DNA of 64,000 nucleotides from Batkoa obscura (GCA_030770535.1 JASVEC010000009.1:1-64000); one strand, 5' to 3'; shown: positions 21,862 to 35,320, counted from the first letter of the stretch. Program-made: numbers and translations. Notes: a model not told the origin generated them from the letters alone.

Positions 21862-23051
21862 GGTTTAGAGATTGCAATTCAACTGTTTATATATCATATT
21901 TGGATATATATAAATTTAGACTTTGAGAATAAATAATGCATACCCAATAATAATATTCATGTAGTTCCCATCGTTTTTCAAATTGTAGATTCAAATCATT
22001 TCAAAATAAGATTTGTATTTAACATTATAGTACACAGACATTTATCTATTTCTTAATGATAAACGTATTTTTGTTATAAATAGAACAGACTTTAAAATTT
22101 AATCCAATTATTTTTTTCTATTTCTTTAAAATCTCGAACTTTAATTGCGGATGTTTTTATGTACAAGGTTGTTATTGTTTCCTTGAAATAATCTGTTATC
22201 TTCATTTGCTACTTCTATTTTAATTTAAAAAGGTGTATTTTGATTATTTTTGTTTGAAGCTTCCCGAGTTAACTTCCAACTATTTTAATATTTTTATCAT
22301 AGGATATATTTGATATATTTCATCAATCAAGTGAATAAGAACGAGCTTTTTATGAATTTTAAAATATATTATACAATAAAAAGTTGAATATAAAAATTTA
22401 CTCAAAGGTAAAAAGGCTAAAGTACAAATCAAAGTTATAATTTTATAACATGGCATTGTTGTTATGCTTTATTTTTATACTGATTAATTCCAAATATATA
22501 AGGCTTTTGTATCATGATGATATTGTTCGGTAACAAATGTATTTTCACCGAATATAGTGAAACCAAATGTAAGATTCTCTTTAGAATAAAAATTCATTTA
22601 TTTGAATACGAAGCATAAAAATATAGAACATTTACAGCTTTAAAGTTATAACTTATTAATAGACTACTAAAAAAAGGAAAGGTACTTTTTTCTCAAAATT
22701 AAAAGATTAAGGAGATTTAAATAGTTGTCCTGCATTGACTCATCCCTATTTTGCAATTTGTTTAACATGGATTATTAAATACTATTGTTTAGAAGTTGTT
22801 AATATAATAAAAGCTTTTCAAAGGTTTAGAATTAAGCAAGTAAATATCGTTAATTAAAATAATCTTAAAATTTAAAAATTTAAAAATTTAAAAATATCAA
22901 CTATTAAATAAAATATAAATAAATACATCTTTATATAAGAAGTTTTTAAAATATTATATAGTTATTATATAATATTTTTAACCTATTACATTTATTTTAA
23001 AAAAACATTTTATCGAACTGAAAAATTTTTAATAACTATAAAATTTAGTAT

Positions 23052-23075
23052 TTGAGGGTGTTTTGGTTTCATTAC
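23052..23075 (-). mobile_element. Truncated MITE-like end fragment
   Basis: TGAGGGTGTTTTGGTTTCAT matches the reverse-orientation terminus of the family and stops directly at the start of copy 7. The remainder of the fragment's element is absent on the far side. Confidence 0.5.
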
Positions 23076-23076
23076 T

Positions 23077-23179
23077 TGGGGATGTATTTTTGTGCTTAAA
23101 AATTTACTAACAATCTTTCCGCTCAAATAGTGCTTAAAAAATGGAAAAAGTGATGAAACCAAAAAAAACATCCCCATAT
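23077..23179 (+). mobile_element. MITE-like element, copy 7
   Basis: TTGGGGATGTATTTTTGTGC at the left, AAAAACATCCCCATA at the right, inner block 'CCGCTCAAATAGTGCTTAAA'. Confidence 0.85.
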
Positions 23180-24553
23180 AGAAGTTATAAAACTTGAAAT
23201 TTTAGTTTATAATTATTTTTTATAATTACTTTTAAATTACAATAAATGTTTTAAAGCTTTAAAAAAAGTTTTATTAATTTTATTATTATTATTATTATTT
23301 AAAAACATAAAACATATTATTTTAATATAATTCAAGCTTTTAATATATTAGGTTATATTTAAATTGAATTTAAAATATTAATTAATAAAACCAATCTTAA
23401 TTTATAATTAATATAATTTTAGTTTAAAGTATATTTAGTTGATTAAACTGCATCTAAAACATTTTTTTCAAGTGTTCCCAATTTAATTTTTCATTTAGAA
23501 ATTAAATATACTTTCAGTAAACCAATAAATTATATTTTTTTAACATTATATAAAAATAATTTTTTATAAAGTTTAATACTATTTTTTTATATTTTTTTAT
23601 AAAAGTTTGTATAATATTTATTAAAAGTTTAAGTTTGTTTTTAAATATATATTTTTTGGATGCTTTTGATAATATATAATATGCCTGGTAAAAAAGAGTA
23701 GCTTTATATAATTTTTATATATTAAAATAATTATGTTTATATAAAATTTTTTATGTTGCTTTTTTTGCTATCTTAGTTTATATATTTGTTCAGTGTAATT
23801 TGGTTTTAATATACATATGATGGTTTTTTTTAATTAAAAAAAAAGTTGAAATCAAAAAGTCCTTTATTATGAAACGGTTTAATACTATTACTTATAATAG
23901 CAAAAAATTTAAATAATAAATAAATAATAAATAATAAATTCATTATACCAAATCGCAAGAAAAAAAATGTAAAATATTGTTTTATCAGCTTTATAATTGA
24001 TTGTATTATAATAATCATTTGAATTGTTTATAAAAGTGATTGTATTTTTATAATTATAATTTACATAATAATATAAAAAGTTATTATAAATAAATTAGTA
24101 AAAATAAAATAAAAAATCATAATTCATGTTTGAAATAAAATTTAAATAGAATACTATAGCATATAATAGCCTATTTAATAGTTGGAAATATTATTTTATT
24201 TGAGAACCTAATAAAATTCTTTTAATTTTTGTTGGATAAAAATAAGTAAAATATTGAAATACTGCTGCTGCTGCTCTATTCCAACTTACAGTTTATTTAG
24301 TAATAAAATTTTGTTAAAATTAGTTTAAATTTATAGATTTGAGGTTTAAAAAAACTAAATAAATAAAAATTGGCTCCAAAAATTACCGCAAATTAAGTCG
24401 CACTAGGGTTGAAGCAGCTGTAAAACATATATTTCTTGTTTTTCCTGTACTAAAAAATCGCCACTCGAAAAATGAAACCAGTTCTTATTTTATTGGTTGC
24501 ATTTTTAAATAAATACAAATTACAGATTTTTTATTTCGGTTTTACTTTTATAA

Positions 24554-26031
24554 ATGAATATAACAAAAAAGCTATTGTTACTCATCCTTTGTACGCTATT
24601 TATTAGTAAAATTGCTCAAAGTAATCCTTCCTCACAAAAAGGTACTATATTATAAAATTTATTTTTATCTAATATTAATATTTTATGGATAGAAATTGAA
24701 GAAGATACTTATGAAGACGATGACCTTGCTAATACTTTAAGTGTTAAAGTTGAAACAAAAAGTAGCTCAGAGGATACCAAAAACCCTACAGAGAGTAAAG
24801 CAAGCCCATTTTCATTCCCAAAGAAAGCAAAAGTAGAAGGAAGTCAAAACACTCAAAAATCAATCTGGGAAAATTTAGGTATACTTATTTAGATTTTATA
24901 CAAACAGTAAGGCTAATCATTTTAGCCCATCTTAATTGGGCTGATTATTGGATTGAATGTATATTGGCATTAGCTCTATCAAGTTATTACGCAGTTTACT
25001 TGTTAGGAAGTGGGCAAAACGAAAAGTTGGCAAAAAAATGGTAAATAAAGATATGATATAGTTTATTTTGTATTAAAATTAGATCTAGGTTAAAAGGTTC
25101 AATAGAATATTTCACTCAGCAGTTTTCTATTCTTGGAGATGATCGCGGCTTCTTCCTTATGCGTAACGGTGCAAGTGATTTTATTTTTTATGCAACTGGT
25201 AGAGCTAATTGTAACTTTGTTTTTGGTAGACTTCAAGTAACATTTTTTCAACTAAAGGTTTTCGGTTAATGATGTATTTTATTTTAGCTATACCCAAGAC
25301 ATGATATATTTAGAATGATTTATTCTTTATATCAACCAGTATATGACCATGTTGAAATCCAAGTTCAACTTCCGGAATCTACTTTCAATGGTGTGTTCGG
25401 TGTTGTTCCCAGAAATTTATCTAATGGATTGAGAAAAGAAAGAAATGATGTGGTAAGGTTATATTTATATATAACATGATAAGTTTGACTTTATTAGAAC
25501 TATTTTACTAAACAATCTAATGATCCTTCCTTACCTGAAGGTCTTGTTGTTTTATCTGAGCATGGCGACATAACTCGTGCAATCCTTACTACTCAGTTAA
25601 TTTCTAAGCTTAAGGAAATTAAGCAAGGATTTGAGGGGTTTGTAATTTCAGACCAACCACGTATACAACCAGAATCTTTACCTATCCAAACCAACCATAC
25701 TATCACTTTTAAATATCGTTTTAACAATAGTGAACAACTTGTTTCATTGCATCGTCTTTTATTGCATATAGTTGATTCTATTTCTACTATAGACTTTAGA
25801 TCTGATTTAAAAGCTAAGTTGTTAAAAAATCGCGAAGAGGCCTATTCAAGTTTACTTAAAGAAGAACGCGAGCGTCAAAAAGAAGAATTAGAAGAAAGAC
25901 TTAACCAAAAACGTCGTAAAGAGCTTGAAAACCGTGAATCTCTCTCACCTGCCGCACAACGTAAGTTGGAAGAAAAAGAAGCTAAGAAGAAAACCAAAAA
26001 ACAACAAGCCAAGATGACTATTCGAAAATAA
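24554..26031 (+). CDS. CCDC47: CCDC47-like ER membrane protein (PAT complex)
   Basis: Six exons (24554-24641, 24693-24878, 24926-25040, 25089-25236, 25288-25452, 25498-26031) with 47-51 bp introns. Order: signal peptide (ends about residue 24), acidic luminal stretch 'IEEDTYEDDD', one membrane helix after 'HLNWADYWIECI', then the cytosolic domain with 'LYPRHDIF', 'FGVVPRN', 'GLRKERNDV', and a Lys/Glu-rich coiled coil to the C-terminus ending 'KKTKKQQAKMTIRK'. In animals CCDC47 pairs with Asterix as an intramembrane chaperone for multi-pass proteins and binds the ribosome/translocon. It is absent from S. cerevisiae. Confidence 0.9.
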
Positions 26032-26502
26032 AGTCATTAAGAATGGCGTCACATCCTATTTTGATATGCCTTATTTATTATTATATAATATGATGCTATC
26101 TAATAATATCATTCTAAAACACAATAAATACTTTAAAAAGTTAAATCAATCTTATGTTATTGTTTCTAGATGAAAATTTAACATTATTTATTAAAAGTAT
26201 TTAACTTTCTAGCATATGGTTTTATAATTTAAAAACGAATGCTATTATACATTATTGGTATTTAGAGTAAAATACTAAAGCTGTGACATATAGTTAAGAT
26301 AGTTTAAAACATACAAGTTATTACTAGTCTAATACATTTGGAATATCTTTGTTTTTACATTCGAGGGTAGTGACTATTTCAAAATTATTCTCGAAGTATT
26401 ATGCAAAATATTATGCAAAACATTAATTGCTTAAAATATGCAGCTTCGAAATAAAGAATATTCAATTATTTGAAGTACCCCAAAAAACATACCTCTTTTA
26501 AA
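26032..26502. other. Intergenic region between CCDC47 and PRMT1
   Basis: 470 bp, AT-rich; holds the 3' end of CCDC47 and the PRMT1 promoter. No other feature was recognised. Confidence 0.45.
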
Positions 26503-27847
<1,345 letters not shown>

Positions 27848-28723
27848 GATACATCATATTAGGTGTTAACAAATTACTAACAATTTTTAGGTGTTGATTG
27901 TCAATTAATAAAATGGCTTTGAATGAATTCTCTAATTAAAGAACATCAAATAAATAGAAGTATAAGTATACATAAACAATTTGAATGATTTATTTTTTAT
28001 AATATACTGAATTAATTTTTAACTTAAATTTTTAGCCATTTTTTAAAGAGTCATTATTGGTTAAAAAGAATCTTTTTAAATGCATTTAACAAAAAAGTTT
28101 ATACAGTAATCTATCTTCGAAAAAAAATTGAAAAGAGAAATTCTAATAATAAAGGAAGAGCGGATTTGATCCACATCTAATATTTTCGAGGCCAGTATGC
28201 TTTAATAACAACATTATATGTTCAAGCCCTAGTTAAAATGAAAATTTTTTATAAGCAAATTTTTTTAATCATTTTTGGAATAAATTTGTAAAGTTAAGAA
28301 TTTTATTAAATTCTTTAATGAAAAAGAATATTTATGGTGCCCTTTTGAAGTATAAATTATTATTTTATCATGAATTTAATTCAATTTAAAATAAACTATT
28401 TTATACGAATTTGATTTTATAGCAGGATTTCCATCAACGTAAGCAAATTTAGGTTAAAGTGTATATTAAACTTTATAATTTTTAAACAATTCAAGTGAAC
28501 TCAAAAGTAGGCCCACTTTCATTAAATTGATACTTTTTAGTTTAACAAATATATTTGAAATGTCAAATATACTATATTATATATATTACTAATTTATTTA
28601 ATAAAAGTTAGTCATTTTATACTTATCAGTATATTACAATATACCATATAATTTAATTTAAAGGATAAAATAGAAAATTAGAACTCATTTTTTCTTGAAA
28701 AGGTAAATATTTAATCCTACAAA
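27848..28723. other. Convergent intergenic region
   Basis: 876 bp between the 3' ends of PRMT1 and the carrier gene. No ORF or repeat is supported. Both polyadenylation regions must lie here. Confidence 0.45.
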
Positions 28724-30323
28724 TTAGCAATTCATAACATTCTTACATATCTCGTAAGTGTAGAAACTGACACCAATTGCCGGGGCTACTTTTAGATAGT
28801 TAGGAATCATTCCTTTATATAACCCTTTGATCCCTTCACTTTTAACAATCTCAGTAACGGCATGCCAAGTATTACGGTATTTATAACCAAGCATATCGCT
28901 TAAACCATTAACTTGCATACGGCGACGTAAAACATCAAGTGGATAAGTGAAGGTTTGAGCAATAGTTCCAGCAAGTGCACCACAAATGAGTTTACTTACT
29001 CCTGAAGGACTCGTTTCACCAGGTGGCGTAAAATAGGCTCTTAATACTTCATAGGATTGGAAATTCAATGCAACGTATGGGGCGACTCCCTTTAATAAAT
29101 GAGTACTTATTAGAATAAATGAAATGATATTACCATTAAAGTTGGTCCTAATCCTTGATATAAGGCTCTTACGCCCCCTTCTTTCATATACATGGTTGTA
29201 AGCGTTCCCCATATACCTGGTAATTTCTGAGGATTAGTCGTTTTTGTTGTATGTGTTCTGACTGGAGAGATCACATTTGAACCACTTACTGGTTTTGTAG
29301 TTGTATTTGATGTTTTAGTAGCTGGAATATTTATACTTTGAATACTTAACCTAGTCCTAACAACATCAAGTGGGTATGTAAAGATCACCGAGGTGATTCC
29401 TGCTAATGCACCTGCTGTTAATCTTCTTGAAGTATCTAGCTCACTTGCGCCTGGAGCGAGCAAAAGCTAATTAAAGATCAGTTTTAGTATTAGATTATAA
29501 TGCTGATACTTACAAGTTTAAATTTTTCATAGGATGCAAATTGGACTGCACTATATGGCACTATCCTAATAACATTAGTACCGTTACCACGCATAAAACC
29601 AACAAATCCTTCTTCTCTCCATATTTTACTTAATGTTCCCCAAACAGAATTATACCCCATTGTATTGTTACCTTGTACCTAAAATACTTATAAATATATA
29701 TAAATTAAATAGATAAACTGGATTTACTTGGAATAAAATTTTCATTCTTTCAAAAGGACTAACTACTGTACGTGAAACTCCACCAGCTATACCGCCAGCC
29801 ACTAAGTGCTTTAAAGTATTTAAATTAACATCACTAATTAATTTATTTTCCTTTTTAGGTTCTTTTGTTGGTTTTACTATTTATATTAGTATCATCAAAT
29901 ACTTATATTTAAAATAATTACTTTTAATCGCATCATTTAAAGCAAGATCTCTTAATAAACCAGCAATGTTCGAGTCTAAGAATGAGTATTTTTCATTTAA
30001 ACTTTCTGGGATTATTTGAACACCATAAGTATCTAATAACTGACAAAATTGATCAAAATTCAAAGTACTACAACCAACTTTTGATAATATGAAATTATTT
30101 AATGCTAACTTATTTAAAGAAATTAGTAAAGATTTAAAATTAGACTAAAAAGTTAATAAAATACCTCATCTTGTTGTTCTATAATGGAATCAGCTAATTT
30201 TGAATACGAGTTTAGCAAATCAGTACAATCTATTTTCCCATCTTTATCTTTATCTAATGTATCAAAAGCTAAACGAAGAGGATCGTTATCTTTTAAACTT
30301 GCTTCCATTGTATCTCTAGTCAT
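28724..30323 (-). CDS. Calcium-binding mitochondrial carrier (SCaMC/APC-type, SLC25)
   Basis: Multi-exon gene; ATG at 30323. The N-terminal half carries one clear EF-hand ('[14 protein letters not shown]', about residues 23-36) and a second weak helical region. Three solcar repeats follow with the signature Px(D/E)xx(K/R): 'SPFERMK', 'YPLDVVRTR', 'YPLDVLRRR'. Segments '[20 protein letters not shown]' and '[20 protein letters not shown]' match ATP-Mg/Pi carriers of the inner mitochondrial membrane (yeast Sal1, animal SCaMC). Repeat 2 has an inserted Thr/Ser/Pro-rich loop after '[12 protein letters not shown]' that is not typical. Only one canonical EF-hand is seen where four are usual. Divergent from GET1. 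Confidence 0.92.
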
Positions 30324-30802
30324 TTCTGAATAATTACTTTTATAATATAAAAACGTAACGTATTTGATTTAACATCCACCTTGATTTTGTATCAAAGTAA
30401 ATGTGAATAGTTAATGTAATAAATTAAAAATAATTAGATTGCATAATTTAATTAGCAAATTTATTTCTAGCAATTTAATTTACGGCTAAATGACCTTTCA
30501 GTTTCAATTATATAAGTTAATTAAGGCTTAAACTGAAATAATATTAGTCATGCTGTCATTACCTTTGGATGATTTTGACGTTAATTTAGATTTTAATAAA
30601 GTATAATAAAATTAACTTTAATTTGATATACAATTAAATGTTTTTATATAACCGTAATATAGTCATAATACAATTAATATAAAATAGTACAATAAAATAT
30701 AATTAGTAAAATTTTAAACTTGATTTGCGAAATTTTATAAAATCCACGAAATTTTATAAAATAAGAACTTAAAATTAAAAAAGAGTTACTTTTATATCTC
30801 AA
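30324..30802. promoter_or_regulatory. Divergent intergenic region between carrier and GET1
   Basis: 479 bp between two head-to-head starts. It contains a short direct repeat CGAAATTTTATAAAAT (near 30729 and 30748). No other feature was recognised. Confidence 0.4.
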
Positions 30803-31656
30803 ATGTTTTACATAGATTTATCATTTGTAGTATGGGTCCTTATACTAACTTTCTTGGTGGAATTTTTAAGGATTTTTAAGATATCTCGCATAACTAATAA
30901 GGTTTACTTTTTATTTTTAATAATTCAACTTTATTTAATTATTAATCAGACATATATATTCCTTGCTAAAACATTTAAATGGAAAAAATACCGTACCTGC
31001 TGTAAATACGTTAAAGCTATTAGAGAAGCAACAAAAGAAGAATCAAAAATCAATTCAAAGGTTTTATTTTATATATTTTAATATCTATAATCTAATTAGA
31101 TTAGGAAGAATTTGCTAAATGGGCTAAAGTAAGTAGAAAAGTAGAAAAATATAGAAAAGAGCATCATGAAGCTAGTAAGTAAATTAGGTTTTATATTTAA
31201 AATATTAAAAGCCTTGTAATTTAGAAAAAAACTTAACATATGAAATGAGTATATTTCAAGGCTCTTTAAAGTTAGCAATTTATATTTTAATGTATGGAAT
31301 TTTAATAGTATGGTCAATACTTTATAAATCAGTTCCAACCTTTTCATTACCTACCGGTCTTCTTGGGCCATTAGAGTACTTTGCAGCTCTACCAAACTCT
31401 TATTTAGGTACTTTATATATTATATTTTTATTTTATAAACTTATTATTGACAGCTTATTGTATAGGCACCGTAAGTACATTGACATGGATAACGGTATGT
31501 TTCCGAATTAGTAAATGGCTAATTCCCAAATTATGGCCAAATTCAGAAGAAGCTCAAGAACTCAAAAATGGGTCAACGTTTGGATTCCTTCAAATTATTA
31601 ATTTTGCCAATGTTTCATTGCCTTCTGAAGTATTAGTTCCTTCTGATATACATTAA
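30803..31656 (+). CDS. GET1: GET1/WRB tail-anchored protein insertion receptor
   Basis: Five exons: 30803-30901, 30950-31060, 31105-31174, 31225-31407, 31454-31656. Order: N-terminal membrane helix ('FVVWVLILTFLVEFL'), cytosolic basic coiled coil including 'EEFAKWAKVSRKVEKYRKEH', the GET3-binding segment, then two C-terminal helices around 'LPTGLLGPLEYFAALP' and 'YCIGTVSTLTWITVCF'. The '(D/E)E(F/Y)AKW' block and 'P.G..GP' before helix 3 are typical. It acts in the ER membrane with GET2/CAML to receive tail-anchored proteins from the GET3 ATPase. Confidence 0.85.
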
Positions 31657-31786
31657 AGTTTTAAATAAAATAATACTTTAAAATATTATTATCAAATGAT
31701 TATTTTAAAGCATTCAATAGCTTCAAATATTAAAAATATTTGAATAGTTATTAAAATTAACATTAACATTGACTAAGGAATTAAAT

Positions 31787-31891
31787 AATGGGGACGTATT
31801 TTTCTGTTTAAGAGTTTTACTGATAGCCTTTCCAGTCAAATAGCGCTTAAAAAATGGAAAAAGTGATGAAACCAAAAAAAACATCTCCTAA
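31787..31891 (+). mobile_element. MITE-like element, copy 8, just upstream of HemW start
   Basis: AATGGGGACGTATTTTTCTG at the left, AAAACATCTCCTAAT at the right; internal 'CAAATAGCGCTTAAAAAATG' well preserved. It ends 18 bp before the HemW start codon, so it probably forms part of the 5' UTR or core promoter. Confidence 0.82.
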
Positions 31892-31909
31892 TATTAAATC
31901 GTTTTTATT

Positions 31910-33880
31910 ATGCTTTTAAGTTTAGTTAAAAGATCAAACAATAAAGCACGTGTAGCTTTAGATAAACGAAACATTAAAACACTAATTGATAAAGGTATAA
32001 AATATAAAAGTTGAGTAGGGATTTAATAAATTTTTTAGATAAAGTTGCTATTTACATACATTGGCCATACTGCGAAAGGTAAAGGAAAATCTAAATTCAA
32101 GACAAAATTAATCTACTTTTGATAGTAAATGCTCATACTGTAGCTTTAATAAGTATGTCAATCCAAAGAGTTTAAATCACCAAAGATATAAAAAAGCCTA
32201 TTTAGTAGAATTAAAACATGAATTAAAAAACTATAAAGGAAAGAGGATAAATTCAGTATATTTTGGAGGTAATCTTTGTAATATTAAATGGAGTAGTTAA
32301 TAAATATTTGTTTAGGAGGCACACCAAGTATATTTTATTTTTTCTAAGTAGATTTAATAATATTTTATAGCTTTGGCTGAAGTAAATATTTTTATACAAG
32401 ATGAAGCAGTGTTTTATTATCAAAAATATATAGCCTTCAACTTTTGAAGCGATTTTAGAATACATAGATAAAGAATGTAAGATAGATGAAAACGTTGAAA
32501 TAACAATCGAGGTAAATACTCACATTTAGTTATAAATGTTTTAAACAATTATTTAAGGGAAACCCAACAGTATTATATAGTTTAATTTATATTTTAATGT
32601 AACTAAAACGTTACTAGTCTATGGAAATGGATAAATTAAAAGAGTTTAAATTTATTGGTATAAATAGAATGTCATTAGGGTTACAAGTAACTACTTTTGA
32701 TAAAGATGATATTTGAAATTAACTTTATAGTCTATTGATGATAAAGATTTAAAAATGATGGGGCGAGATCATGATGCTAAAGATGGATTAAAGGCGCTAG
32801 AAATAACTTCAAAGCTATTTGATAATTTTACTTTTGATATGATCTTTGGAAGACCTGAGCAAACTATTGAAAAGTGGAGACAAGAGTTAAAAAGTGTATT
32901 ATCTTTTGGCGGTAATCATGTATCGATATACCAACTGATGATAGAGGCAGGAACCCCGTAAGTTTTATCATTTGATACTATATTTATTAAGTTTGTAGTT
33001 TTTATAAATTGGATAAGCAAAATAAACTTCCACTTCCAAAATCTGCAATTTTAGAAGATATGTATTATGATACAATTGATGTAAGTATTAAATAATATAC
33101 TTTTATTATAATTTATATTTTAAGATAATGAATAAACATGAATATGAACATTATGAAGTATCAAGTTATAGTAAAAAGCAATATTATGGAAAGCATAACA
33201 TGGGTTATTGGAGTGGGATGGATTACATTGGTAATAAATAAGCTCAAATAGTTTTGTAAGCTAATTTAATAGGGATTGGACCTGGTGCACATGGTAGAGT
33301 TACAGGGAGTAATAGTTTGGAGTATAGAATGAGTACTTATCGAGTAACAATAATACATATAAAATCTCATTTAAATAGTAATTGATTCATAAAAGATACT
33401 ATCACCTAACTTATGGCTAAATCAATGTGAATTACTCGGAAATGGGTATTTTTAACACTTGTACTTATATTATTTAACATTATTATTAAGAGTTGCTAAG
33501 ACTGAAATACTATCTCCTGAGGATATTATCAAAGTAAACAAGTTAAACAGTAATAATAAATACGTATTTAAAAAAATAGGAGAAAATTGTTCTGGGTTTA
33601 AGAACAAAGAAAGGAGTCAACACGGATGAATTAAAAGAAATCCTTGCCGTTTTGAATAAAAATACTCTGAACTCGACGATATCTTTAGATGAGGTACTTT
33701 GTGTATAATTAAATATTTTAAAACAATTAACATTTCTAGATTTTAATAATGGACAAACTAAGTGTTTTTATCAAAGAGGAGTTCTTAAAATATTGTTCTT
33801 TGGATGGTCACCCTTATTTGGCCCCAACTGAAAAAGGACTTGGTGTAATAGATACAATATTATACGAGTTATTGTATTGA
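31910..33880 (+). CDS. HemW/RSAD1-like radical SAM heme chaperone
   Basis: At least 14 exons; all introns are about 40-60 bp. Exon 2 to exon 3 gives '[20 protein letters not shown]' with the CxxxCxxC Fe-S motif followed by Ser-Phe. HemW has CxxxCxxC-x-F at this place, whereas coproporphyrinogen oxidase HemN has a fourth Cys. Splicing over exons of 12 nt (32316-32327) and 11 nt (32371-32381) restores the SAM loop GGGTPTLAEPSTFEAI; another 12-nt exon (32558-32569) gives GNPT. Further blocks: 'GINRMSLGLQS', 'FDMIFGRPEQTIEKW', 'VSIYQLMIEAGTP', 'HYEVSSYSKKQ', 'HNMGYW', 'YIGIGPGAHGR', 'LRTKKGVNT'. The basic N-terminus fits mitochondrial import. Start chosen at the first in-frame ATG. Confidence 0.87.
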
Positions 33881-34411
33881 ATTAGTACTTATCTAAACTT
33901 AATGATAATATTATTATTAAGTTTAAAGTAATGTATAATTATTCTAATAAAAAATAAATACAATTTTGGCTTAAATACTAATAGCTATATCAAGTAAAGT
34001 ACTTTAGCTTTTACTTCGATTTTAAATTTTAAATTTCAATAGTTAAATAGTTTGGATTATTAATCTCATTTGTCAGTATTAATGAATTTACTAAATTTAA
34101 TTTCAAATATTAACAATTAATTTTTATTGTGTATTTAGAGAGATAATTATAATTAATCGATTATATGGGGATGTATTTTTGTGTTTAAGAATTTTATTAA
34201 CAACTTTTTCCATTTTTTAAGCGCTATTTGACTGGAAAGATTATTAGTAAAATTCTTAAACAAAAAAAATACATTCCCATATTATTTGTGTAGGTATTTT
34301 CTTCTATTATTTATACATTTACAATACCTATATCTTTTTTTTAAAAATAAAATGAATAAAAATAAATTAAAAGTGTAGTCAATATTTCAATTTTTTAAAT
34401 TTTTTACTCTT
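33881..34411. other. Convergent intergenic region holding a palindromic MITE
   Basis: 531 bp between the stops of HemW and NDUFS6. It contains the element at 34163-34282; nothing else was recognised. Confidence 0.5.
34163..34282. mobile_element. MITE-like element, copy 9, perfect-palindrome variant
   Basis: Unlike the other copies, both outer arms are the left-type arm. It opens ATATGGGGATGTATTTTTGT, continues GTTTAAGAATTTTATTAACAA, and closes with the complement of the same arm (AGTAAAATTCTTAAACAAAA then ATACATTCCCATAT). The centre is the usual AAGCGCTATTT dyad. The whole 120 bp can fold into one long hairpin. Confidence 0.85.
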
Positions 34412-34961
34412 TTAATGATGATGATCTTTCTTTTGGTAAAGAATTCCACCTAAGATAAAAAGTTAGTTTTGTTATTTTAAATATTAAATTGTGCTTACAA
34501 TAACCACATGGTACAGGTTTTCCTTGATCCTAAATTAACGTTAATTCTCTTTAAATTTAAAAATGTTATTTATATTACCAAGTTAATGTAAACTTTAGGA
34601 TGTCCAAGGGCACCACCTCCACCATTGCAAGAAATAATTCTTGTATCGACTTCTCTAATTGGTTCTTCGTAAATAAGCTCAATGGCAGCTAATGGTTTAG
34701 GCTTTTCATCATTTTAATAATGTTTAATAAATAATAAACTTGAAATATTACTTGAGCTTCTAAATCAGTTTGTTCAAAACGTGGTCCAACCATTTGAGTT
34801 TCATGTTTGGCTTGACTTTTGGACCAAGTTACTTTACGGTTCACTGCTTGAGTTGATATTACTTCATTACCGCTTTTTTTAGTAATGGAAGTAGTAAATT
34901 GACGACAGCTGATACGTCTACTGTTTACGATAGATCTTCTAATTAATTGTGCTTGAAGCAT
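34412..34961 (-). CDS. NDUFS6: Complex I zinc-finger subunit NDUFS6
   Basis: Four exons on the minus strand. A basic N-terminus rich in Arg and Ser (about residues 1-27) is a mitochondrial presequence. The C-terminal CHCC zinc finger reads Cys in 'ISCNGG', His in '[12 protein letters not shown]', and the Cys pair in 'PVPCGYCGILY'. Family members end shortly after this motif, as here ('QKKDHHH'). The subunit is an accessory part of NADH:ubiquinone oxidoreductase, needed for N-module assembly. Presence of a complex I subunit implies a respiring mitochondrion. The intron between the last two exons splits the 'YC' codon pair. Confidence 0.9.
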
Positions 34962-35320
34962 AATGAAAAGTATAAGTTAAGAAATCACTCAAATTGCTAA
35001 TTAATTTTTTATTGATTAGATTAGATTAATTTTTGATTCTATTTTATGCAAATTTTATCAAATTTTATCAAATAAGAACAAAAAACAATTCGAAGTAGAA
35101 TGGATTAACTATAGCAAACAATATTATTTTAAATATCAAAATGTATATCATGTTTAATTAATAAAAATTAATAAACTGTCAATATGATTTAAAAAACTTA
35201 AAGTCAAAGAATCTTTTTATTTCATAAATAGACCCAATTTATATAAATTTAAATACAACTTAATAAAAAATATTATCTCAAAACCTTCATGAATACGATT
35301 ATAAAGGATAAAAAATAGAA
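34962..35320. other. Intergenic region upstream of NDUFS6
   Basis: 359 bp between the NDUFS6 start and the BTB gene stop (both minus strand). AT-rich, no feature recognised beyond a presumed NDUFS6 promoter. Confidence 0.4.

Larger units (their letters stand above)
21862..24553. other. 2.7 kb non-coding stretch with one MITE copy and a fragment
   Basis: Very AT-rich, with homopolymer-like A/T tracts and short (TTA)n and (AAATTT)n runs. A full inverted-repeat element at 23077-23179 is preceded directly by a truncated copy. A CTG run lies near 24262-24276. No gene is supported. Confidence 0.5.

Noticed and set aside
20885-21868. Plus-strand ORFs opposite the GPCR
   Set aside because: Antisense shadows; the minus-strand frame has clear membrane topology and family motifs.
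28150-28240. A short GC-richer block with a tRNA-like 'TTCAAGCCC' piece
   Set aside because: No acceptor stem or A-box could be fitted, so it is not called a tRNA.
31910-33880. HemW first looked like a decayed pseudogene because of many in-frame stops
   Set aside because: Every stop lies in a GT..AG interval of 40-60 bp, and splicing including microexons restores all family motifs in order.
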